DNA from: Anaerosolibacter carboniphilus
GTDB lineage: Bacteria; Bacillota; Clostridia; Peptostreptococcales; Thermotaleaceae
Direction of reading: 5' to 3'
DNA length: 64,000 nt
Assembly (NCBI RefSeq): GCF_014205875.1
Contig: NZ_JACHEN010000001.1
Coordinates: 186,001-250,000 of the forward strand
The notes beneath the pieces are model-generated. The model did not search any database, was not told the origin of the DNA, and saw nothing but the letters and a program-made list of their open reading frames with translations. This document shows positions 63,562 to 64,000 of the stretch, piece after piece (positions within the stretch are counted from its first letter, which is position 1; each line of letters begins with the position of its first letter). Made by a program: the position numbers and the translations under genes.

Positions 63562-64000
63562 ATGGCCGACATGTTAATTTCAGGTTTTCAGATTGTGTTT
63601 ACGCCTTCGACCTTTTTTCTTATCTGTGCCGGTACTGTCTTAGGTGTTATATTTGGTGCAATGCCAGGCGTAAGTGCGTCTATGGCAGTAGCCTTGGCGA
63701 TGCCCTTCGCCTATGCTATGAGTCCCATTATTGCCATTGCTTTCCTCGTGGCTGTTTACTGTGCATCCATCACGGGAGGTGGTATCACAGCTATTCTTTT
63801 TAAGATTCCAGGAACACCCTCCAGTGCACCAACCACCTTTGACGGCTATCCCATGGCGTTGCAAGGCAAGGCAGGTAAAGCCCTTGGAACATCCCTTGTT
63901 TGTTCTGCAATAGGTGGTGTTGTGGCGTCTATTGCCATGTTTTTATTAGCGCCACAGCTGGCAAATGTAGCACTGAAATTTGGACCTGCAGAGCTTTTTG
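63562..64000 (+). CDS. tctA: Tripartite tricarboxylate transporter large permease (TctA), 3' end outside window
   Basis: ATG at 63562 with AAGGAG upstream; the frame stays open for 146 codons to the window edge. Clear TctA start: MLISGFQIVFTPSTFF, GTVLGVIFGAMPGVSASMAV, ITGGGITAILFKIPGTPSSA, FDGYPMALQGKAGKALG. The first membrane helices and the conserved GxPG loop are present. It completes the TctCBA system. Confidence 0.92.
   Translation, partial: MADMLISGFQIVFTPSTFFLICAGTVLGVIFGAMPGVSASMAVALAMPFAYAMSPIIAIAFLVAVYCASITGGGITAILFKIPGTPSSAPTTFDGYPMALQGKAGKALGTSLVCSAIGGVVASIAMFLLAPQLANVALKFGPAELF

Noticed and set aside
63555-63803. An 82-residue frame at the right edge
   Set aside because: It is a shadow of tctA, which starts at 63562 in another frame and runs off the window.

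Overview
The window reads as a chromosomal stretch of a low-GC, strictly anaerobic Clostridia-type Firmicute. I would guess Alkaliphilus or a relative, but this is inference. The basis is strong AGGAGG ribosome binding sites with many TTG/GTG starts, AT-rich intergenic DNA, lipoproteins with a Gram-positive layout, and oxygen-sensitive enzymes: a tungsten aldehyde:ferredoxin oxidoreductase, a 2-hydroxyacyl-CoA dehydratase-like protein with its activase, and citrate lyase. There are no rRNA, tRNA or CRISPR features.

1-34 kb is an accessory polymorphic-toxin island. Two tandem fibronectin-III surface proteins (the first cut by the window edge) precede a 2897-residue protein. That protein fuses a secreted subtilisin-like protease (Asp245/His303/Ser457) to a long Rhs/YD-repeat shell and a variable C-terminal tip. 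A small lipoprotein gene follows as its likely immunity partner. Behind it lies an array of displaced Rhs C-terminal cassettes (22.6, 24.9, 27.1 and 29.6 kb). Each carries the end of the Rhs core, a different toxin tip and a small downstream candidate immunity gene. The tips look like an ADP-ribosyltransferase-like domain, a TNT-type NAD glycohydrolase, a ParB/Srx-fold nuclease and an unrecognised domain. All four open immediately after an in-frame TAA stop, and three share the same 23-bp head. A ~150-bp repeat ending in an intrinsic terminator follows several toxin/immunity blocks (16.5, 26.7, 31.3, 32.4 kb). The core homology on one side and this repeat on the other would let a whole toxin-plus-immunity block be exchanged by homologous recombination. 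Decayed Rhs pieces lie at 31.4 and 33.8 kb. Mobile-element genes sit inside the island: a Rep-like winged-helix protein with five ~21-bp iterons, a ribbon-helix-helix regulator, a serine recombinase, and a complete IS110-family element with a candidate bridge RNA. The last 156 bp of that IS recur on the far side of cassette 1.

34-44.3 kb is housekeeping: a 3-methyladenine DNA glycosylase, a DegV fatty-acid-binding protein, a LysM-CAP secreted protein, a nitrilase-family amidase, a GH3 beta-N-acetylhexosaminidase lipoprotein on the minus strand, and a glutamate synthase large subunit.

44.4-54.3 kb is a catabolic locus. A FadR-type GntR regulator is followed by an M24 hydrolase resembling ectoine hydrolase DoeA, TRAP permease subunits DctQ and DctM, an M20 amidohydrolase, the TRAP binding protein DctP, a tungsten AOR, a MoaD/ThiS-like protein and an SHMT-like PLP enzyme. 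The palindrome TTGTCGACAA recurs upstream of gntR, the M24 gene and dctP, and is the probable operator.

54.5-56.6 kb encodes a dehydratase-D/double-cubane-cluster-type protein with its ATPase activase. 56.7-64 kb is a citrate or related tricarboxylate utilisation operon: citD-citE-citF, an aconitase-superfamily hydratase, and a tripartite tricarboxylate transporter tctC-tctB-tctA, with tctA running off the right edge.
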